A stretch of DNA of 64,000 bases from Ferruginibacter sp. (GCA_019638525.1 JAHBTO010000003.1:310001-374000), one strand, 5' to 3'. Positions 50,047 to 62,078 are shown, counted from the first letter of the stretch. Program-made: numbers and translations. The notes: generated from the sequence alone by a model not told the origin.

Positions 50047-53000
50047 ATGTCTGCAACAAAAACACCCGCTGCTAAACGTTTCAATTTCGGTAAAGTTGAA
50101 TTTTTAGCAGAAACACCCGATTTGCTGGGAATCCAGATCCAATCATTTAAAGATTTCTTTCAGTTACAAACCACTCCCGATAAGCGTAATGTGGAGGGCT
50201 TGTTCCGTGTGTTCAAGGAAAATTTTCCTATCACCGATACTCGTAACATTTTTGTGCTGGAATTTCTTGACTATTTTGTTGACCCTCCACGTTACACCAT
50301 TGAAGAGTGTATAGAAAGAGGCTTAACCTATGCTGTTCCCTTAAAAGCAAAATTGCGTTTAAGCTGTAACGATGAAGAGCATGTTGACTTCCAAACTATC
50401 GTGCAGGATGTGTTTTTAGGCAATATCCCATATATGACACCTCGTGGTACTTTTGTTATCAATGGTGCCGAACGTGTGGTGGTTAGCCAGTTGCATCGTT
50501 CGCCAGGTGTTTTCTTTGGCCAGTCAATTCATCCTAATGGAACCAAAATATACTCTGCAAGGGTAATTCCTTTTAAAGGTGCCTGGATGGAATTTGCAAC
50601 TGACATCAACAATGTAATGTTTGCATATATCGACCGTAAGAAAAAATTCCCGGTAACTACTTTATTACGTTCTATTGGTTATGAAACCGATAAGGATATT
50701 TTGGAGCTCTTTGGCATGGCCGATGAAGTTAAAGCCGATAAAAAGAGCCTGGAGAAATGTATTGGTAAACGTTTAGCTGCTCGTGTATTACGTACATGGG
50801 TGGAGGATTTTGTGGATGAAGATACCGGCGAAGTAGTATCTATCGAAAGAAATGAAATCATCCTGGAAAGAGATGTTATTTTAGATGAATCGAATATTGA
50901 ACTGATATTAGAAAATGAAGCTAAAAGCGTTTTCATTCAAAAAGAAGAAGTGAGTGGTGATTATGCCATCATCTATAATACATTAAACAAAGATACTTCT
51001 AACAGTGAGTTGGAAGCGGTACAGCATATATACAAGCAATTGCGTGGCGCCGATGCACCGGATGATGAAACAGCCCGTGGTATTATTGATAAATTATTTT
51101 TTAGTGATAAGCGTTACGATTTAGGCGAAGTAGGCCGTTACAAAATTAACCGCCGCCTTGGCCTCGATTTCCCAATCACTAAAAAAGTTTTAACTAAAGA
51201 CGATATCATTGCCATTATAAAAACATTGGTGCTTTTAACCAACGGAAAGAGCGAGGTAGATGATATTGATCACCTAAGCAACCGTCGTGTACGTACCGTA
51301 GGCGAACAGTTGTATGCACAATTTGGTGTTGGTTTGGCCCGTATGGCCCGTACCATTCGTGAAAGGATGAACGTAAGAGATAATGAAGTGTTTACTCCGG
51401 TTGACTTGATTAATGCAAGAACTTTATCTTCCGTTATCAACTCTTTCTTTGGTACATCGCAATTATCTCAGTTCCTTGATCAAACAAATCCACTAAGTGA
51501 GATAACGCATAAGCGCCGTATATCAGCACTTGGCCCCGGCGGTTTAAGCCGTGAGCGTGCAGGTTTTGAGGTACGTGACGTTCACTATTCGCACTACGGC
51601 CGTTTATGTACTATTGAAACTCCCGAGGGTCCAAATATCGGTTTAATATCAACTCTTTGCGTGCATGCTAAAATAAATGAGATGGGCTTTATAGAAACCC
51701 CATATCATAAAGTTACTGATGGCAGGGCAGATATGAAGAAGATTACCTTCCTGAGTGCCGAAGAAGAAGATACAGCTAAAATAGCACAGGCAAATATTGA
51801 AATGGATGCAAAAGGGAATTTTGTAAACGACAGGATTAAAAGCCGTCAAACAGGCGATTTCCCTATTCTTGATAAAACAGAAGTAGAATATATGGATGTG
51901 GCACCCAACCAGATTGTTGGTTTAAGTGCTTCACTAATTCCATTCTTAGAGCATGATGATGCTAACCGTGCCCTGATGGGTTCAAACATGCAGCGCCAGG
52001 CAGTACCATTAATTAAACCAGAAGTGCCCATTGTTGGTACCGGGTTAGAAGGTAAAGCAGCACGTGATGCAAGAATCCAGATACATGCTGATGGTGAAGG
52101 TGTGGTAGAATATGTTGATGCTAATGAAATTCATGTTCGTTATAAACGTAACGAAACACAGCAACTGGTAAGTTTTGATGAAGACCTGGTGGTTTATAAA
52201 CTCACCAAATTTGTACGCACTAACCAGGAAACCTGTATAAACCTGCGCCCTGCAGTGGTTAAAGGGCAAAAAGTTAGCGAAGGCGATTTCTTAACCGAAG
52301 GTTATGCAACCAAAGCAGGCGAAATTGCTTTAGGAAGAAATATGAAAGTGGCATTTATGCCATGGAAAGGTTACAACTTTGAAGATGCAATAGTGATTAG
52401 TGAGAAAGTTGTTAAGGAAGACCTGTTTACTTCGCTGCATATTTCTGAATACGAAATTGAAGTGCGTGATACTAAACTTGGTGAAGAAGAATTAACGCCT
52501 GATATTCCAAACGTAAGCGAAGAAGCCACTAAGGACCTCGATCAAAACGGTATCATCCGTATTGGCGCTCATGTAAAAGAAGGCGATATCATCATTGGTA
52601 AAATAACACCAAAAGGCGAGAGCGATCCAACACCGGAAGAAAAACTGTTACGTGCCATATTTGGCGATAAAGCCGGCGATGCTAAAGATGCTTCATTAAA
52701 AGCTTCCAGCGGAACCGAAGGTGTTATCATTGATAAAAAATTATTCCAAAGGGCTAAAAAAGATAAGAATGCTAAAGTGCGTGAAAAAGCCCAGATGGAA
52801 AAGATTGAAAAAGTTCATGAGAAAAACGAAGCCGACCTGCTTGAATTGCTGATAAACAAATTGCAAACCCTGTTGAAAGATAAAACAAGTGCAGGTGTAA
52901 GTAATAATTTTGGCGAAGTATTGATTGGTAAAGGCGCAAAATTCAATGCTAAAAATTTGGCCAATATCGATTATCAAAATGTAAACCCATTGGGATGGTG

Positions 53001-53856
53001 TGGCGATGAAACAACCGACCAGTTGATAAACGTGTTGTTGCACAACTACAATATCAAGTTCAATGAAGAGTTAGGCCGTTATAAGCGTGAAAAATTCAAC
53101 ATCTCTATAGGTGATGAATTGCCAGCCGGCGTATTAAAACTTGCAAAAGTGTACATGGCTGTTAAACGTAAATTAAAAGTAGGTGATAAAATGGCCGGTC
53201 GCCACGGAAACAAAGGTATTGTAGCCAAAATTGTTCGCCAGGAAGATATGCCGTTCTTAGAAGACGGAACACCTGTAGATATAGTATTAAATCCATTAGG
53301 TGTACCAAGCCGTATGAACCTTGGCCAGATTTATGAAACCGTACTTGGCTGGGCCGGCGAAAAACTTGGTATGCGTTATGCCACTCCAATTTTTGACGGG
53401 GCAAGTGTATCGGAAATTGATGAACAAATTACTAAAGCAGGCCTTCCAAAATTTGGGCATACTTATTTATATGATGGAGAAACCGGCGAACGATTCGATC
53501 AGAAAGCAACCGTTGGTATTATTTATATCATTAAACTGCATCACATGGTTGATGATAAGATGCATGCCCGTTCAATTGGACCATACTCTTTAATAACACA
53601 GCAACCGTTGGGTGGTAAAGCGCAGTTTGGTGGACAAAGATTTGGTGAGATGGAGGTATGGGCTTTGGAAGCTTATGGCGCATCAAATATTTTACAGGAA
53701 TTGCTAACGTTAAAATCTGACGATATAATCGGAAGGGCTAAAACATACGAAGCAATTGTAAAAGGCGATAATATTCCAAGAGCAGGTATACCTGAATCAT
53801 TCAATGTATTGGTGCATGAGTTGAGAGGGTTAGGACTTGATTTGAAGTTTGACTAA
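50047..53856 (+). CDS. rpoB: DNA-directed RNA polymerase subunit beta
   Basis: 1269 aa, the size usual for Bacteroidota. Recognisable blocks: [22 protein letters not shown] (broken at residues 138-159), the rifampicin region [25 protein letters not shown] near 475-500, [17 protein letters not shown] near 518, [17 protein letters not shown] near 770 and the C-terminal [24 protein letters not shown]. The rifampicin pocket residues look wild type (S, D, H, R, S positions present). It forms the catalytic core with RpoC. Followed by rpoC after an AT-rich inverted repeat. Confidence 0.98.
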   Translation: MSATKTPAAKRFNFGKVEFLAETPDLLGIQIQSFKDFFQLQTTPDKRNVEGLFRVFKENFPITDTRNIFVLEFLDYFVDPPRYTIEECIERGLTYAVPLKAKLRLSCNDEEHVDFQTIVQDVFLGNIPYMTPRGTFVINGAERVVVSQLHRSPGVFFGQSIHPNGTKIYSARVIPFKGAWMEFATDINNVMFAYIDRKKKFPVTTLLRSIGYETDKDILELFGMADEVKADKKSLEKCIGKRLAARVLRTWVEDFVDEDTGEVVSIERNEIILERDVILDESNIELILENEAKSVFIQKEEVSGDYAIIYNTLNKDTSNSELEAVQHIYKQLRGADAPDDETARGIIDKLFFSDKRYDLGEVGRYKINRRLGLDFPITKKVLTKDDIIAIIKTLVLLTNGKSEVDDIDHLSNRRVRTVGEQLYAQFGVGLARMARTIRERMNVRDNEVFTPVDLINARTLSSVINSFFGTSQLSQFLDQTNPLSEITHKRRISALGPGGLSRERAGFEVRDVHYSHYGRLCTIETPEGPNIGLISTLCVHAKINEMGFIETPYHKVTDGRADMKKITFLSAEEEDTAKIAQANIEMDAKGNFVNDRIKSRQTGDFPILDKTEVEYMDVAPNQIVGLSASLIPFLEHDDANRALMGSNMQRQAVPLIKPEVPIVGTGLEGKAARDARIQIHADGEGVVEYVDANEIHVRYKRNETQQLVSFDEDLVVYKLTKFVRTNQETCINLRPAVVKGQKVSEGDFLTEGYATKAGEIALGRNMKVAFMPWKGYNFEDAIVISEKVVKEDLFTSLHISEYEIEVRDTKLGEEELTPDIPNVSEEATKDLDQNGIIRIGAHVKEGDIIIGKITPKGESDPTPEEKLLRAIFGDKAGDAKDASLKASSGTEGVIIDKKLFQRAKKDKNAKVREKAQMEKIEKVHEKNEADLLELLINKLQTLLKDKTSAGVSNNFGEVLIGKGAKFNAKNLANIDYQNVNPLGWCGDETTDQLINVLLHNYNIKFNEELGRYKREKFNISIGDELPAGVLKLAKVYMAVKRKLKVGDKMAGRHGNKGIVAKIVRQEDMPFLEDGTPVDIVLNPLGVPSRMNLGQIYETVLGWAGEKLGMRYATPIFDGASVSEIDEQITKAGLPKFGHTYLYDGETGERFDQKATVGIIYIIKLHHMVDDKMHARSIGPYSLITQQPLGGKAQFGGQRFGEMEVWALEAYGASNILQELLTLKSDDIIGRAKTYEAIVKGDNIPRAGIPESFNVLVHELRGLGLDLKFD

Positions 53857-53868
53857 AAAATCAAAAAT

Positions 53869-53926
53869 CAAAATTCAAAAGTAAAAACATCAGGCTCAGT
53901 TTTTGAATTTTAACTTTTGAATTTTG
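53869..53926 (+). repeat. Inverted repeat in the rpoB-rpoC spacer
   Basis: CAAAATTCAAAAGT (53869-53882) and ACTTTTGAATTTTG (53913-53926) are perfect 14-bp arms around a 30-base loop, in a spacer of 108 bases. The stem is nearly all A-T, so it is more like a repeat-type hairpin than a terminator. No T-run of terminator kind follows. Confidence 0.85.
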
Positions 53927-53964
53927 ACTTCGAAAAACTATTTTAAAAATTTATCTACTAAAAT

Positions 53965-56900
53965 ATGGCATTCAAAAAAGAAAACCGTCCAAGGCCAACA
54001 TTTTCACAAATCACAATTGGTTTGGCTTCTCCCGACAGTATTTTGGAAAAAAGCTATGGGGAAGTTTTAAAGCCCGAAACTATTAATTACCGTACTTACA
54101 AACCCGAACGTGACGGTTTGTTTTGCGAAAGAATTTTTGGGCCGGTAAAAGATTACGAATGTGCCTGTGGTAAATACAAGCGTATCCGTTACAAAGGTAT
54201 TGTGTGCGACCGTTGCGGTGTAGAAGTAACAGAGAAAAAAGTTCGTCGTGAACGTATGGGGCATATCAAATTAGTGGTACCTGTTGTTCATATCTGGTAT
54301 TTTAAATCGCTGCCTAATAAAATTGGTTACCTCTTAGGCATGAGCTCAAAAAAATTGGAGAGCATTGTTTACTACGAACGTTTCGTGGTTATTCAATCGG
54401 GTATACGTGCCGATAAAGGCCAAAACTATGGCGATTTATTAACTGAAGAAGAATATTTGGATATTTTGGATACACTTCCAAAAGATAACCAACATTTGCC
54501 CGATGAAGATCCAAATAAGTTTATAGCAAAAATGGGTGCCGAAGCAGTGCACGACATGTTGCAACGTATAGACCTTGATGAGTTAAGTTTTGATTTACGT
54601 AATGCCGCTGCCAACGAAACATCGCAGCAGCGTAAGGCAGATGCTTTAAAAAGGCTGAGTGTAGTTGAAAGCTTTCGTGATGCTAACACACGTATCAACA
54701 ATCGCCCTGAGTGGATGGTAATGCAATATATACCGGTAATACCACCTGAATTACGTCCACTTGTTCCTTTGGATGGCGGCCGTTTTGCGTCGAGTGATTT
54801 AAATGATTTGTACCGCCGTGTTATTATACGCAATAATCGTTTAAAAAGATTATTGGAAATTAAAGCCCCTGAAGTAATTCTGCGTAACGAAAAAAGGATG
54901 CTGCAGGAAGCAATTGATTCATTGTTTGATAACAGCCGTAAATCAAATGCCGTAAAAGCAGAAGGTGGCCGTGCATTAAAATCATTAAGCGATGTGTTGA
55001 AAGGTAAACAAGGCCGTTTCCGTCAAAACCTGTTGGGTAAACGTGTTGACTACTCTGGCCGTTCAGTTATCGTGGTAGGCCCCGAATTAAAAATGCATGA
55101 GTGCGGATTACCAAAAGATATGGCTGCAGAACTGTTTAAGCCATTCATCATTCGTAAACTTATTGAAAGAGGTATTGTAAAAACTGTAAAGAGTGCCCGT
55201 AAACTGGTTGATAAAAAAGAAGCCATCATTTGGGATATTCTTGAAAATATTTTAAAAGGCCATCCTGTTTTACTCAACAGGGCTCCAACCCTACACCGTT
55301 TATCAATACAGGCATTTCAACCTAAGTTGATAGAAGGTAAGGCCATTCAATTACACCCGTTGGTAACCACTGCCTTCAACGCCGACTTCGACGGTGACCA
55401 AATGGCGGTACACGTACCTTTAAGCAGTGCAGCAATTTTAGAAGCACAGTTACTGATGCTGTCTTCTCATAACATTTTGAACCCGCAGAACGGAACACCT
55501 ATCACTCTTCCTTCGCAAGACATGGTGCTTGGGCTGTATTACATTACCAAGGGTAAAAAAACAACCAAAGAAGAAGTTGTAAAAGGCGAAGGCAAAGCAT
55601 TTTATTCTCCCGAAGAAGTAATTATTGCATACAACGAAAAGCAAATTGACCTGCACGCCAACATAAAAGTAAAAGTTGATGTTCGTAACAATGATGGAAC
55701 TTTAACTAATAAACTTATTGATACAACTGTTGGTCGTGTAATATTTAACCAGCATGTTCCAAAATCAGTTGGCTTCATCAATGCATTGCTTACTAAAAAA
55801 GCGTTGCGTGAAATAATTGGCGATATCATTAAATGGACAAGCGTACCCGTTACTGCTAAGTTTTTGGATGATATTAAAACATTGGGATACAGGATGGCAT
55901 TCCGTGGTGGATTGTCGTTTAATATCAACGATCTTATCATACCCGAAATTAAAGCCATGCTGGTTGAAAATGCACAGAGCGAAGTAGATGAAGTATGGGA
56001 TAATTACAATATGGGTTTAATTACCAATAACGAACGTTACAACCAGATTATTGATATATGGAGCCGTGTAGATACTAAAGTAACAGAAACATTAATACAG
56101 GAACTGGCAGCCAACAAACAAGGCTTTAACTCGGTGTATATGATGCTTGATAGTGGCGCCCGGGGTAGTAAGCAGCAAATTAAACAGCTTGCCGGTTTAA
56201 GAGGATTAATGGCTAAGCCACGTAAATCAGGTTCATCGGGCAGCGAGATTATTGAAAACCCAATTCTTGCCAACTTTAAAGATGGCTTAAGCGTATTGGA
56301 ATACTTTATCTCTACACATGGCGCCCGTAAAGGTCTTGCCGATACGGCGCTTAAAACAGCCGATGCCGGTTACCTTACCCGTCGTTTGGTGGATGTAAGC
56401 CAGGATGTGGTAATTAATGAAGAAGATTGCGGAACATTGCGTGGCATTGCTACTTCAGCATTAAAAGATAATGAAGATATTATTGAAGCATTGAGCGATA
56501 GGATTGAAGGTCGTATGTCGTTGCATGATGTTTTTCACCCGGTAACCGAAGAGTTATTGATTGCCGGAGGCGAAATGATAAGTGCAGATATAGCTAAGAA
56601 AATTGAAGAGAGTGGCATTGAAACCGTTGATATACGCTCGGTATTAACCTGCGAAAGTAAACGTGGTGTTTGTGTTAAATGTTATGGTAAAAACCTGGCA
56701 TCGGGCATGATAGCACAGCGAGGCGATGCGGTTGGTATTATTGCTGCGCAATCAATTGGTGAGCCGGGTACACAGTTAACATTACGTACTTTCCACGTGG
56801 GTGGTGTGGCTGGTTCTGCATCAGTTGAATCTTCATTACCTGCTAAGTTTGATGGTACTTTGCAATTTGACGGATTGCGTACAGTACATACCGAAGATGC

Positions 56901-58257
56901 AAGTGGTAAAAAAATAAATGTGGTAATAGGCCGTACCGGCGAGATAAGGAACATTGATGTAAAGAGCGACCGCTTGTTAAATACATCTCATATCCCTTAT
57001 GGAGCCATATTGAATGTAAAAGACGGGCAAAAAGTTTCAAAGGGTGATATAATTTGCACATGGGATCCGTTCAATAACGTAATTGTTGCTGAAGCAAATG
57101 GCCGTGTAACTTTCGAAAGCCTTTTAGAAGGTATTACTTACCGTGATGAAGCGGATGAACAAACAGGCCACCGTGAAAAAGTGGTTATCGAAACAAAAGA
57201 TAAAACCAAATTACCATCTATCATCATAGAAGGAAAAGATAAAAAAACATATAACTTACCGGTTGGTTCTCATATAGTGGTAGATGAAGGTGAAGATGTA
57301 AGAAGCGGACAGGTTCTTGTTAAAATACCAAGGGTACTTAGCAAGCTAAAGGATATCACCGGTGGTTTGCCTCGTGTAACCGAATTGTTTGAAGCCCGTA
57401 ATCCAAGCAGCCCTGCTGTTGTTTGCGAAATTGATGGTGTAGTTACATTTGGTGCCATTAAGCGTGGTAACAGGGAAATAGTTGTAGAAGCTAAAGATGG
57501 TGTGGTTAAAAAATACCTTGTACCATTAAGTCGCCAGATACTTGTACAGGATGGTGACTTTGTGAAGGCCGGTACTGCATTAAGCGATGGGCAGATTGCA
57601 CCGATTGATATTCTTGCTATTAAAGGCCCGTTTGCTGTACAAGAATATGTGGTTAATGAAATACAGGAAGTTTACCGATTGCAAGGTGTGAAGATAAATG
57701 ACAAGCACATTGAAGTTATAGTTAGGCAGATGATGAGGAAAGTGAAAATTGAAGATGCAGGTGATACTAAATTCCTGGAAGGAGATACAGAAGACCGTTT
57801 AGATTTTAATATGGAAAATGACTACATCTTTGATAAAAAAGTAATCACAGATGCTGGTGAGAGTACTAAATTAAGATCAGGACAAATTGTAACACTTCGT
57901 GAAGTACGTGAAGAAAATTCACTGTTGCGCCGTGCCGATAAAAAGCTGGCCGAGTACCGTGATGCATCACCTGCTACATCATCTCCATTGTTGCTTGGTA
58001 TCACAAAAGCATCGCTTGGTACGCATAGCTGGATATCTGCCGCATCGTTCCAGGAAACAACCAAAGTATTAAGTTCTGCTGCCATACAGGGTAAAACAGA
58101 CGAAATGCTTGGCCTGAAAGAGAACGTAATCACCGGCCATCATATACCTGCCGGAACAGGTTTGCGTGAGTTTGAAAATATGATTGTTGGCAGCAAAGAA
58201 GAATATGAACTGTTGATGACTACTAAAGAAGCAATGAGCTTCGACGAAGAAGAGTAA
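53965..58257 (+). CDS. rpoC: DNA-directed RNA polymerase subunit beta'
   Basis: 1430 aa. The N-terminal zinc site shows [20 protein letters not shown] (residues about 69-88). The catalytic Mg site [12 protein letters not shown] is at 472-483, with the three Asp at 474, 476 and 478. [21 protein letters not shown] near 353 and the bridge-helix/trigger-loop region with [18 protein letters not shown] near 930 are intact. The second zinc site is [13 protein letters not shown] near 893. Followed by a strong terminator. Confidence 0.98.
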   Translation: MAFKKENRPRPTFSQITIGLASPDSILEKSYGEVLKPETINYRTYKPERDGLFCERIFGPVKDYECACGKYKRIRYKGIVCDRCGVEVTEKKVRRERMGHIKLVVPVVHIWYFKSLPNKIGYLLGMSSKKLESIVYYERFVVIQSGIRADKGQNYGDLLTEEEYLDILDTLPKDNQHLPDEDPNKFIAKMGAEAVHDMLQRIDLDELSFDLRNAAANETSQQRKADALKRLSVVESFRDANTRINNRPEWMVMQYIPVIPPELRPLVPLDGGRFASSDLNDLYRRVIIRNNRLKRLLEIKAPEVILRNEKRMLQEAIDSLFDNSRKSNAVKAEGGRALKSLSDVLKGKQGRFRQNLLGKRVDYSGRSVIVVGPELKMHECGLPKDMAAELFKPFIIRKLIERGIVKTVKSARKLVDKKEAIIWDILENILKGHPVLLNRAPTLHRLSIQAFQPKLIEGKAIQLHPLVTTAFNADFDGDQMAVHVPLSSAAILEAQLLMLSSHNILNPQNGTPITLPSQDMVLGLYYITKGKKTTKEEVVKGEGKAFYSPEEVIIAYNEKQIDLHANIKVKVDVRNNDGTLTNKLIDTTVGRVIFNQHVPKSVGFINALLTKKALREIIGDIIKWTSVPVTAKFLDDIKTLGYRMAFRGGLSFNINDLIIPEIKAMLVENAQSEVDEVWDNYNMGLITNNERYNQIIDIWSRVDTKVTETLIQELAANKQGFNSVYMMLDSGARGSKQQIKQLAGLRGLMAKPRKSGSSGSEIIENPILANFKDGLSVLEYFISTHGARKGLADTALKTADAGYLTRRLVDVSQDVVINEEDCGTLRGIATSALKDNEDIIEALSDRIEGRMSLHDVFHPVTEELLIAGGEMISADIAKKIEESGIETVDIRSVLTCESKRGVCVKCYGKNLASGMIAQRGDAVGIIAAQSIGEPGTQLTLRTFHVGGVAGSASVESSLPAKFDGTLQFDGLRTVHTEDASGKKINVVIGRTGEIRNIDVKSDRLLNTSHIPYGAILNVKDGQKVSKGDIICTWDPFNNVIVAEANGRVTFESLLEGITYRDEADEQTGHREKVVIETKDKTKLPSIIIEGKDKKTYNLPVGSHIVVDEGEDVRSGQVLVKIPRVLSKLKDITGGLPRVTELFEARNPSSPAVVCEIDGVVTFGAIKRGNREIVVEAKDGVVKKYLVPLSRQILVQDGDFVKAGTALSDGQIAPIDILAIKGPFAVQEYVVNEIQEVYRLQGVKINDKHIEVIVRQMMRKVKIEDAGDTKFLEGDTEDRLDFNMENDYIFDKKVITDAGESTKLRSGQIVTLREVREENSLLRRADKKLAEYRDASPATSSPLLLGITKASLGTHSWISAASFQETTKVLSSAAIQGKTDEMLGLKENVITGHHIPAGTGLREFENMIVGSKEEYELLMTTKEAMSFDEEE

Positions 58258-58281
58258 TTATTACCAGGTTCAATACAATAT

Positions 58282-58312
58282 TCCCGGATGCATTAGTATC
58301 CGGGATTTTTTT
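58282..58312 (+). terminator. Intrinsic terminator of rpoBC
   Basis: TCCCGGAT (58282-58289) pairs with ATCCGGGA (58298-58305), followed by seven T residues (58306-58312). Confidence 0.92.
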
Positions 58313-58457
58313 ACCATATCTACTGGCTTTGATTTTCAATTATTAAAAATGAAAAAATTAAATGATTTAAAATACAGGCTGAATTACCGTAGATAAAAAA
58401 GCAGGATTTTATGAATAGATAATCCCGGGTTATCAATAACTTCACAAAAATTATTTT

Positions 58458-59339
58458 ATGAATTTGCGTACACAATTGAAGGGTACAGGCGTAGCTATTG
58501 TAACCCCTTTTAAAAAAAATATGCTGGTTGATTTTGATGCCCTGGGCAAGCTGATTGATTTTATTATAAATAACAAGGTAGAATATATTGTAACCCTTGG
58601 TACCACCGGCGAAACACCCGTACTGGATGCTGTAGAAAAAGAAGATATCATTAATTACACTTTCGAAAAAGTAAATGGCAGGGTGCCCATAGTTGTAGGA
58701 GTTGGCGGCAACAATACCAAAGAAGTGATGGAAAGCCTTCAAAGTTTGCCTTTAGAAAAAGCAACTGCTATTTTAAGTGCAAGTCCTTACTATAATAAAC
58801 CTTCGCAGGAAGGCATTTTTCAACATTATAAATACCTTGCCGAAGCAAGTCCCAAACCATTGATATTGTATAATGTGCCGGGGCGTACAGGCAGCAATAT
58901 TACTGCCGATACCACATTGCGCCTTGCATATGAAGTGGAGAACATTGCAGGAATAAAAGAAGCAAGCGGCAATATGATACAGTGTATGCAGGTTTTAAAA
59001 GACAGGCCCGAAAATTTTTTAGTAGTTAGCGGCGACGATCATCTTACACTTCCTTTAATAGCCTGCGGAATGGATGGTGTAATAAGTGTTGCAGCAAATT
59101 GTTTCCCGGCCAGTTTTTCTGAAATGGTACGTCTTTGTTTAAACAACAACTTTAATGCGGCAAGGCCATTGCATTATAAATGCCTGCAGGGAAACAACCT
59201 GTTGTTTGCCGAAAACAACCCTGCAGGTGTAAAAGCATTTTTATTTGAAATGGGTTTAATTGAAAATGTATTAAGGTTTCCTCTGGTACCTTTAAGCAAT
59301 AGTATTCACCAACAAATAAAAGATTACCTTAAAGAATAA
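58458..59339 (+). CDS. dapA: 4-hydroxy-tetrahydrodipicolinate synthase
   Basis: 293 aa, usual length. TLGTTGETPVLDAVE near residue 43, SPYYNKPSQEG near 109, YNVPGRTGSNI near 136 (catalytic Tyr) and the Schiff-base Lys in AGIKEASGNM near 164. It condenses pyruvate and aspartate semialdehyde in lysine and cell-wall synthesis. Its stop overlaps the next start by one base. Confidence 0.93.
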   Translation: MNLRTQLKGTGVAIVTPFKKNMLVDFDALGKLIDFIINNKVEYIVTLGTTGETPVLDAVEKEDIINYTFEKVNGRVPIVVGVGGNNTKEVMESLQSLPLEKATAILSASPYYNKPSQEGIFQHYKYLAEASPKPLILYNVPGRTGSNITADTTLRLAYEVENIAGIKEASGNMIQCMQVLKDRPENFLVVSGDDHLTLPLIACGMDGVISVAANCFPASFSEMVRLCLNNNFNAARPLHYKCLQGNNLLFAENNPAGVKAFLFEMGLIENVLRFPLVPLSNSIHQQIKDYLKE

Positions 59340-60532
59340 TGATTAAAAACTTTTTGTGTACTGCCGGATTTATTTTTATATGCCTTATAAGTCAGGCACA
59401 ATACAGGGTTGTTTTTAAACTGAAAGACTATCCGCAGCAGCACAAAAACGATAGCATATTTATAGCCGGCGATTTTAACGGATGGAATCCGTACAATAAA
59501 ATTTTTGGATTATCAACTACCGGTGAAAATGCCGATAGTATAAGTGTACATTTAGCAGCAGGTAACTATCAGTATAAATGCACAAGAGGCAGTTGGCAAA
59601 AAACAGAATGCGCCATCAGTGGGGCAGATGTAGCTAATCATGAGCTTACCATAAACTCTGATACTACCATTGAATTAATAATTGCCGCCTGGAAAGATGA
59701 TTTTAAAACTGAAGAAAAAAAACATACCGCAAGCAGCCATGTTCACATAATGGATTCGGCATTTTATATTCCTCAGCTTAACCGTTACAGGCGAATATGG
59801 ATTTATTTACCCGAAGGATATGCTAACACAAAAAAACATTACCCGGTATTGTATATGCACGATGGGCAAAACCTCTTTGATGCTTACACTTCGGGCTTTG
59901 GAGAATGGGGGGTGGATGAATGTCTTGATAGTTTGATAAAAAAAGGGGTACAGGCATGCATTGTTGTAGGAATTGATAACGGTGGCGAAAAAAGATTGAA
60001 TGAATACAATCCATACAAGTTTATTTTAAAAAGGCAGCAGCAGGATAGTGGCCAGGTTTTTTTACCCGAAGGAAAAGAATACATCAACTTTATAACCGAA
60101 ACATTAAAACCTTACATTGATAAAAAATACCGCACCCTTGCTGATAAGAACAATACACTTATTGCCGGCAGTTCAATGGGTGGGCTTATTTCATATTATG
60201 CTATGTTGGTTAAGCCAAATGTTTTTGGCAAAGCAGGTATTTTTTCTCCAGCATTTTGGACAGCGCCTGATATAAAATTGCTCACCGATTCGCTGGCACA
60301 AAATACAAGCGGTAAATTTTTCTTTTATGCAGGCGGAAAAGAGGGAGAAGACTTTGTAAACGATATGAAAGATGTGCAGGAGATGCTGGGCGAAAAATCT
60401 GGCGCTATGATTTATTCAATTATTGACCCCAATGCTGCACATAATGAAAAAGCATGGCGGCAGTGGTTTCCCGAATTTTATGTATGGATGATGGCAAATG
60501 GTTTCAACACAGTGATAAAACTAAAAGATTAA
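59339..60532 (+). CDS. Secreted alpha/beta-hydrolase esterase with N-terminal carbohydrate-binding-like domain
   Basis: 397 aa. The signal peptide TAGFIFICLISQAQ ends near residue 21. Residues 22-120 (FKLKDYPQQHKNDSIFIAGDF, NGWNP, YQYKCTRGSWQKTECA) look like a CBM20/48-type starch-binding fold. From about 140 an esterase-D-like alpha/beta hydrolase follows: YPVLYMHDGQNLFD near 173 and the nucleophile S279 in AGSSMGGL; a late AHNEKAW gives the catalytic His. The putative enzyme is periplasmic or extracellular; substrate unknown. Overlaps dapA by one base and rnz by four (convergent). Confidence 0.86.
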   Translation: MIKNFLCTAGFIFICLISQAQYRVVFKLKDYPQQHKNDSIFIAGDFNGWNPYNKIFGLSTTGENADSISVHLAAGNYQYKCTRGSWQKTECAISGADVANHELTINSDTTIELIIAAWKDDFKTEEKKHTASSHVHIMDSAFYIPQLNRYRRIWIYLPEGYANTKKHYPVLYMHDGQNLFDAYTSGFGEWGVDECLDSLIKKGVQACIVVGIDNGGEKRLNEYNPYKFILKRQQQDSGQVFLPEGKEYINFITETLKPYIDKKYRTLADKNNTLIAGSSMGGLISYYAMLVKPNVFGKAGIFSPAFWTAPDIKLLTDSLAQNTSGKFFFYAGGKEGEDFVNDMKDVQEMLGEKSGAMIYSIIDPNAAHNEKAWRQWFPEFYVWMMANGFNTVIKLKD

Positions 60533-61431
60533 ACTATGTAACAGCAACCTTGTAAGGCAAGTTCAGTGTTCTCAAAAATTTCTTTTGTTTCACTTAAAAA
60601 TTCATCAAGGCTTTCGTATTTGGAAGAGAAATGGCCAATCAGTAATTTTTTAACGCCGGCTTTTTTTGCAATAGAGCCGGCCTGTATGGTTGTGCTGTGG
60701 TAACGGTCGGTAGCCCGTTGTTGCAAGTTTTTTAGATAGGTGGTTTCGTGGTACAGTAAATCAACTCCCTTCACTTTTTCTGCCAGGCTTTCATCATAAA
60801 TAGTATCGGCGCAATATGCATACGATTTTGGGATAGGGCCTGCAGTTGTAACTTCTTCATTGGGTACAATGGTACCTTTCTTGTTTACATAATCATGGCC
60901 CTGCTGCAGCTTTTCATAAAAGGCTGCAGGTATCTCATAAATTTTTGCCCTTTCCGGATCAAGTTTCCTGGAATTTTTTTTCTCTTTAAACAAAAAACCC
61001 CAACAATCAATACGATGCTGCACTTTAAAACAAGTAATTGTTATTTTATCATTGCTTACAATGGCACCCTCATCCTGCAAGGAATGAAAATGCAAGGGAA
61101 AACATAGTTGTGTAGATGCAAAATCAAGTTGCATGTTGATGAGTTCCTGCAACGGTGCAGGAGCATGAATATGCAAGGGCTGGTTGCGGTTTAAAAGGCT
61201 CATGCTGGTAAGCAGGCCAATTAAGCCAAAATAATGGTCGCCATGCAAATGCGAAATAAAGATGTGGTTTATCCTGCTGCGTTTTATTTTGTATTTACTT
61301 AATTGCATTTGTGTGCCTTCGCCACAATCAATTAAAAAACTTTCATCCATGGTTTGTAAAACCTGTGCGGTTGGGTTCCTGTCAAAAGCAGGTATGGCCG
61401 AATTGTTTCCAAGTATGGTTAGGGCAAACAA
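60529..61431 (-). CDS. rnz: Ribonuclease Z
   Basis: 300 aa, the short bacterial form. Metallo-beta-lactamase motif HLHGDHYFGLIGLL near residue 61 with NPTAQVLQTMDESFLIDCGEG upstream (split over 20-40), DLLYHETTYL near 225 and the C-terminal LLIGHFSSKY near 265. It trims 3' trailers of tRNA precursors, including those that lack an encoded CCA, as do the tRNAs in this window. It converges with the esterase gene. Confidence 0.94.
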   Translation of the reverse strand: MFALTILGNNSAIPAFDRNPTAQVLQTMDESFLIDCGEGTQMQLSKYKIKRSRINHIFISHLHGDHYFGLIGLLTSMSLLNRNQPLHIHAPAPLQELINMQLDFASTQLCFPLHFHSLQDEGAIVSNDKITITCFKVQHRIDCWGFLFKEKKNSRKLDPERAKIYEIPAAFYEKLQQGHDYVNKKGTIVPNEEVTTAGPIPKSYAYCADTIYDESLAEKVKGVDLLYHETTYLKNLQQRATDRYHSTTIQAGSIAKKAGVKKLLIGHFSSKYESLDEFLSETKEIFENTELALQGCCYIV

Positions 61432-61482
61432 GATTTATTTTTTAGTACATGTAAATTAATAAACAAAAATTCAAAACAAATT

Positions 61483-61857
61483 TCAATCTCCCAGCAACTC
61501 TCTTTCAATTTCTTCCATTTGTACTATATCCCATGCTTCACTTTCTGATGGCGTTACATTCATCGTGTCTAAAATATCGGCATTATTAAAAACCGCTTCT
61601 ACTTCTTTAGTAAGGTTGCAAACAACAAATGAGCAGTTATTTTCGTAAAACTGTTGTTGAGTTTTTGCAATTGCTTTTGCCACAGGTATATCAACAGATT
61701 GCACAGCTTGCATGTTTACAATTACATGCGGTATGTCTTTTTGCAGGCAGCCAAGCAACATTTGGGTAAGTTCATCTGTCATTATTGCCGGTAAGTGGGC
61801 ATCTTGCGGCGTAATAACAGTAAATTTCTCTTTGGTATCTATTTTGACATTTAACAT
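61483..61857 (-). CDS. STAS-domain (anti-anti-sigma factor-like) protein
   Basis: 124 aa. Beta-alpha STAS fold: an N-terminal strand KFTVITPQDAHLPAIMTDEL, the strand PHVIVNMQAVQSVDIPVAKAIAKTQQ with the Ser of the DS-type phosphorylation site (near residue 55), and NCSFVVCNLTKEVEAVF. Proteins of this kind can relieve inhibition of a sigma factor or act in other partner switches. No kinase or sigma gene is adjacent, so its partner is unknown. It is divergent from clpC. Confidence 0.8.
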   Translation of the reverse strand: MLNVKIDTKEKFTVITPQDAHLPAIMTDELTQMLLGCLQKDIPHVIVNMQAVQSVDIPVAKAIAKTQQQFYENNCSFVVCNLTKEVEAVFNNADILDTMNVTPSESEAWDIVQMEEIERELLGD

Positions 61858-62030
61858 AGTAAGTTCAGTTTATAGCACATGGCTCATTGTAAAGTAAATG
61901 AAATTTTGTTATGTTGATTTATTTAAAACTGTTTTTAAAAATAAATCTTTTGTAGTTAAAATTTTAAAACAAGGCAATTAACAATTTTCAACTTTTTAAC
62001 ATATTAACATTTACAAAGCCATTCAAACTA

Positions 62031-62038
62031 TATCTTTG
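62031..62038 (+). promoter_or_regulatory. -7 element TATCTTTG of clpC
   Basis: TATCTTTG fits TAnnTTTG and is 41 bases before the clpC ATG. No heat-shock operator (CtsR box) is seen. The rest of 61858-62078 shows nothing else. Confidence 0.5.
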
Positions 62039-62078
62039 AAATAATCGTTATTATTGTACAAGCAAAATTCAATATAAA

